A stretch of 64,000 nucleotides of DNA from Bradyrhizobium sp. CB2312. Lineage in GTDB: Bacteria > Pseudomonadota > Alphaproteobacteria > Rhizobiales > Xanthobacteraceae. Shown piece after piece: positions 61,173 through 64,000 of this stretch (positions within the stretch are counted from its first letter, which is position 1; every line of letters starts with the position of its first letter). The translations under genes were made by a program, and so were the position numbers. The notes below the pieces were generated by a model. That model ran no database searches. It saw only the letters and a list, made by a program, of their open reading frames with translations, and was not told where the DNA came from. Location: assembly GCF_029714425.1 (NCBI RefSeq), contig NZ_CP121668.1, forward strand, positions 9,135,501 through 9,199,500. Reading direction: 5' to 3'.

Positions 61173-62324
61173 ATGAAACGCTTTTACCTGACCGCCGCCA
61201 TTGCCGCCGCGACGCTCGCCCTGCCGGCGCTGCCAGCGCTGGCCCAGACCGCCGAAATCACCATCGGCATCACCACCACCACGACCGGCCCGGGCGCGGC
61301 GCTCGGCATTCCCGAGCGCAACGCGCTGGAATTCGTGCCGAAGGAAATCGGCGGCGTGCCGCTGAAGGTGATCGTGCTCGACGACGGCGGCGATCCCACC
61401 ACCGCGACGACCAACGCCCGCCGCTTCGTGACGGAATCGAAGGCCGACATCATCATGGGCTCGGCGCTGACGCCGCCGACCATCGCGGTCTCCAATGTCG
61501 CCAATGAAGCCGGCATTCCGCATTTCGGTCTGGCGCCGTTCCCGATCACGCCCGAGCGCATGAAGTGGTCGGTGGCGATGCCGCAGCCGATTCCGATCGT
61601 CGGCAAGGTGCTGTACGACCACATGAAGTCCAAGGGTGTGAAGACGCTCGGCTATATCGGCTATTCCGACTCCTACGGCGATCTCTGGTTCAACGATCTG
61701 AAGGCGCAGGCGGTGCCGATGGGCATGACCATCGTCGACGAGGAGCGCTTCGCTCGTCCCGATACGTCGGTCACCGGACAGGTGCTCAAGCTCGTCGCCG
61801 CCAATCCCGACGCGATCCTGGTCGGCGCCTCCGGCACCGCGGCCGCGCTGCCGCAGACCGAGCTGCGCGAGCGCGGCTATCAGGGCCTGATCTACCAGAC
61901 CCATGGCGCCGCCAGCATGGACTTCATCCGCATCGCCGGCAAAGCGGCCGAAGGCGTGCTGATGGCATCCGGCCCGGTGATGGACCCCGAGGACCAGCCG
62001 GACGAAGCCGCCACCAAGAGGCCGGGCCTCGCGCTGAACTCGGCCTATGAGGCCAAGTACGGCCCGAACAGCCGCAGCCAGTTCGCCGGCCATTCCTACG
62101 ATGCCTTCGAGATCCTGAAGCGCATCATCCCGGTGGCGTTGAAGACGGCCAAGCCGGGCACGCCGGAATTCCGCGAAGCGATCCGTCAGGCGCTGCTGTC
62201 GGAGAAGGAACTCGCGGCGAGCCAGGGCGTCTACAACTTCACCGAAAAGGACCGCTACGGCGTCGACGAGCGCGCGCGCATCCTGCTCACGGTGAAGAAC
62301 GGCAAGTACACGCTGGTGAAGTAG
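61173..62324 (+). CDS. ABC transporter solute-binding protein (aromatic acid type)
   Basis: 383 residues with signal MKRFYLTAAIAAATLALPA (cleavage near ALAQ, residue 25). Type-I binding fold: ITIGITTTTTGPGAALGIPERNALEFVP, VIVLDDGGDPTTATTNARRF and IGYSDSYGDLWFNDLKAQ. GGGAGGAAT precedes the ATG. Clustering with feruloyl-CoA synthase and absence of local permeases suggest it serves the transporter at 44895-48438. Followed by a terminator. Confidence 0.92.
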   Translation: MKRFYLTAAIAAATLALPALPALAQTAEITIGITTTTTGPGAALGIPERNALEFVPKEIGGVPLKVIVLDDGGDPTTATTNARRFVTESKADIIMGSALTPPTIAVSNVANEAGIPHFGLAPFPITPERMKWSVAMPQPIPIVGKVLYDHMKSKGVKTLGYIGYSDSYGDLWFNDLKAQAVPMGMTIVDEERFARPDTSVTGQVLKLVAANPDAILVGASGTAAALPQTELRERGYQGLIYQTHGAASMDFIRIAGKAAEGVLMASGPVMDPEDQPDEAATKRPGLALNSAYEAKYGPNSRSQFAGHSYDAFEILKRIIPVALKTAKPGTPEFREAIRQALLSEKELAASQGVYNFTEKDRYGVDERARILLTVKNGKYTLVK

Positions 62325-62349
62325 GCACAGCGACAGTTCGAGACGACGA

Positions 62350-62380
62350 GAGCCGGCCCGACGGGCCGGCTCTTTTGTTT
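62350..62380 (+). terminator. Rho-independent terminator after binding protein gene
   Basis: GAGCCGGCC-CGACG-GGCCGGCTC stem then TTTTGTTTTT. 26 bases after the stop codon. Confidence 0.93.
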
Positions 62381-62445
62381 TTGGATCTGAGATTAGCGAG
62401 CGTGAAGTCGAATCGGGTTCGGCCAAAAGCAGCGCTCTCTCCGTT

Positions 62446-62592
62446 CCCTCCCCCCTTGCGGGGGAGGGTCAGGGAGAGGGGTGCCACACGGGGATTCTAT
62501 CGATCCCGCACCTGCTCTTGGCGCCTCATCGACAACCGGCACCTTTTGCTGGGCTACCCCTCTCCCTTGCCCTCCCCCGCAAGGGGGGAGGG
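62446..62592. repeat. Palindromic intergenic repeat, family D variant
   Basis: CCCTCCCCCCTTGCGGGGGA at the left, CCCTCCCCCGCAAGGGGGGA at the right, with CAGGGAGAGGGG and CCCCTCTCCCTTG between. It fills the remaining 313-base gap before the convergent GST gene; no gene is seen there. Confidence 0.83.
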
Positions 62593-62637
62593 AACGCACC
62601 GTCACTGCAGCGCGAGTCTGGTCTCATCCATCAGGCC

Positions 62638-63366
62638 TCAGGCCGCCTGCCGCAGCGGGGTCCAGGCGAACTCGGGATAATAACTGTCCATCATGCGGTC
62701 GACATAGGCGGTGAGGTTCGGAAATCCCTCGGCGCGCTGGCGCAAGGCCGATTCGAAGAACGGCGTGAGGATCCCCGCGAGCATGCCGAAGGCGGCAGCA
62801 TCGACGCCGCAGGGCTTGTTGCCCATCAGATAGGCCTTGTCGCCGAGCTGCACCGAGAGCGCGAACAGCGAGCGCACGGCGAGATCGACGTCGTCGTCGG
62901 GCGCGTGACGGCCGAGGCCGGAGAGCAGATAATTCTCGGCGACGCGGAATTGCGCGTCCTCGCGCAGCTTCTCGCGGTTGTGTTCCGGCGCGCCGTCGAA
63001 GAAATGCGACGGGCCCTTGGCGAAGTTGACCGGATCGACCCAGCGCGCGCCGACCAGCGCCCAATAGACGTGATGCTCGATCATCCGCTCGAACGCCCAG
63101 GCCTGCGCGCGCTCGGCCAGCGACAGGCCGGCGTCGAAATCGAAGCCGTAGCGGCGCTCGATATGGGCGCGGATGAAGGTGGAATCGGCCACCGCCTCGC
63201 CGCCATCGTCGATGAAGGGCAGCTGCCCCTTCGGGGACGCGGGCGGCATCGCGCGCTCCTTCCGGTAGGGCAGCCCTGCCATCTTGAGCTGCACCTCGGT
63301 CTTGGTGACGAAGGGGCTGATTTCCGGCAGGCCGAAGCCGGTGCCAAAGCCATAAAGCGTGATCAT
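62638..63366 (-). CDS. Glutathione S-transferase family protein (metaxin/Tom37-like)
   Basis: 242 residues. N-terminal thioredoxin-like domain: MITLYGFGTGFGLPEISPFVTKTEVQLKMAGLPYRKER, KGQLPFIDDGGEAVADSTFI; C-terminal helical domain with YLMGNKPCGVDAAAFGMLAGIL. This layout is the FAXC/metaxin-like GST class, often without usual GSH-transfer activity. The operator-like palindrome at 63413-63440 is about 50-75 bases upstream, so it likely has its own regulated promoter. Confidence 0.9.
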   Translation of the reverse strand: MITLYGFGTGFGLPEISPFVTKTEVQLKMAGLPYRKERAMPPASPKGQLPFIDDGGEAVADSTFIRAHIERRYGFDFDAGLSLAERAQAWAFERMIEHHVYWALVGARWVDPVNFAKGPSHFFDGAPEHNREKLREDAQFRVAENYLLSGLGRHAPDDDVDLAVRSLFALSVQLGDKAYLMGNKPCGVDAAAFGMLAGILTPFFESALRQRAEGFPNLTAYVDRMMDSYYPEFAWTPLRQAA

Positions 63367-63403
63367 GCGCGTTCTCCTGGTCTACCGAAAACTTTGACGG
63401 AAC

Positions 63404-63664
63404 CTAGTGCCGGGCTGCTGCCACCATGGTGGCAGCAGCCGTGATATCTTCTGCGAAACGGGCCCCCCGCCAGGCGCGGGCCATGACGTGGCGGACCAGC
63501 GCGTCCGCAGCCTGGGTCAGCGAGCGTGCCACCACGCTTGCAAGCGCAAACCGGAGGTCGACGGCCATGAGATCGAGCGAAACGAGGCGGCCGAATGCCG
63601 ATGCGGACCACGCCTGGGCCCGCAGCATCGGAAGTGCCGGGCCGAAATGGGTTGGAATGATCAT
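63404..63664 (-). CDS. Small hypothetical protein
   Basis: 86 residues (MIIPTHFGPALPMLRAQAWS to MVAAARH). I do not recognise a family. It is rich in Ala and Arg and predicted helical, with no signal or membrane segment. ATG at 63664 has AGAGGAT about 10 bases upstream. Divergent from the YafY-type regulator and upstream of the GST in the same direction. Its last codons lie inside an operator-like palindrome, so the sequence there is under double constraint or the ORF is not real. Confidence 0.55.
   Translation of the reverse strand: MIIPTHFGPALPMLRAQAWSASAFGRLVSLDLMAVDLRFALASVVARSLTQAADALVRHVMARAWRGARFAEDITAAATMVAAARH
63413..63440. promoter_or_regulatory. 28-base perfect palindrome, operator 1
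   Basis: Each half is GGCTGCTGCCACCA / TGGTGGCAGCAGCC. It is 47 bases upstream of the GST start. A 24-base core matches the site at 63711 at 20 of 24 positions. Probable binding site for the neighbouring YafY-type regulator. Confidence 0.7.
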
Positions 63665-63710
63665 GGACAAATCCTCTTCAGTCGATGTGTTGTCCCGGTA
63701 TAGAACCCCC

Positions 63711-63734
63711 CTGCTGCCAACATCCTGTCAGCAG
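63711..63734. promoter_or_regulatory. CTGCTGCCA-N6-TGTCAGCAG operator 2
   Basis: Imperfect palindrome in the divergent interval, 43 bases before the regulator start and 47 bases before the small ORF start. Aligns with the perfect palindrome at 63413, so a dimeric regulator may control all three genes. Confidence 0.7.
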
Positions 63735-63776
63735 CAGCGCGCCGCTTTCTGATCCGATCCCGATAAGAGAATTGTC

Positions 63777-64000
63777 ATGAGACGCGCCGACCGGCTGTTT
63801 CAGATCATCCAGGTGCTGAGGCGCACGCGTAAGCCGCTGACGGCGGACGCGATCGCGGCCGAGCTCGAGACCTCCAAGCGCACGATCTATCGCGACATCG
63901 CGACGCTGATGGGCCAGCGCGTGCCGATCCGCGGCGAAGCCGGCATGGGCTATATCCTCGAAAAGGGTTTTGACCTGCCGCCCCTCATGCTGACACCCGA
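63777..64000 (+). CDS. YafY/DeoR-type HTH regulator, partial
   Basis: First 74 codons of a regulator that leaves the window at the right edge. MRRADRLFQIIQVLRRTRKPLTADAIAAELETSKRTIYRDIATLMGQRVPIRGEAGMGYIL is the HTH_11/DeoR-like winged helix; proteins with this start usually carry a WYL domain (YafY family), not visible here. Divergent from a small ORF and GST with two shared operators. Confidence 0.92.
   Translation, partial: MRRADRLFQIIQVLRRTRKPLTADAIAAELETSKRTIYRDIATLMGQRVPIRGEAGMGYILEKGFDLPPLMLTP

Overview
The window looks like a chromosomal segment of a Bradyrhizobium or close Bradyrhizobiaceae relative. Coding sequence is about 65% GC. CycM-type cytochrome, a pim-like dicarboxylate beta-oxidation locus with tandem binding proteins, pobA, a feruloyl-CoA synthase operon and dense palindromic intergenic repeats all fit that group. 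This placement is inference from gene content; no 16S or other marker is present. I see no tRNA, rRNA, insertion sequence or CRISPR array.

Layout. 1-4.5 kb: end of a family-5 solute-binding protein, then cycM, kdsB, pheA and a flavin monooxygenase. 4.9-9.6 kb: metF-metH methionine operon behind a structured leader. 10-12.6 kb: GST, ArsR-type regulator, threonine/serine dehydratase, small secreted DUF6636-like protein. 12.6-15.2 kb: a lower-GC island with a reverse transcriptase and an overlapping PD-(D/E)XK nuclease gene, bounded by a truncated copy of the glpK 3' end. This is the best candidate for an undescribed (antiphage-like) system. 15.3-17.5 kb: GNAT and intact glpK. 17.7-26.2 kb: SDR plus a pimFABCD-like operon on the minus strand. 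26.3-35 kb: IclR regulator, a complete branched-chain-type ABC transporter, and three tandem paralogous binding proteins with look-alike terminators. 35.2-36.5 kb: glycerate kinase. 36.6-43.7 kb: six-gene Hyf-like membrane complex whose large subunit lacks the N-terminal nickel cysteines, so an energy-converting-hydrogenase-related (Ehr) complex. 43.7-44.7 kb: XRE and MarR regulators.

44.9-62.3 kb looks like an aromatic-acid uptake and breakdown region: an ABC transporter with a fused permease-ATPase, a flavin/FMN-binding protein with divergent LysR, a hotdog thioesterase, pobA, a TRAP transporter, a DUF3237 protein, hicAB, then crotonase, feruloyl-CoA synthase, SDR, thioesterase and a solute-binding protein. 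Three promoters in this region share an RTTAT-N5-ATAAY inverted repeat, including the MarR gene's own promoter. This suggests one CoA-thioester-responsive regulon for hydroxycinnamates. 62.6-64 kb: GST and a small ORF divergent from a YafY/DeoR-type regulator, with two near-identical operators.

The intergenic spaces carry at least seven families of palindromic repeats, several present in multiple copies and one nested inside another.
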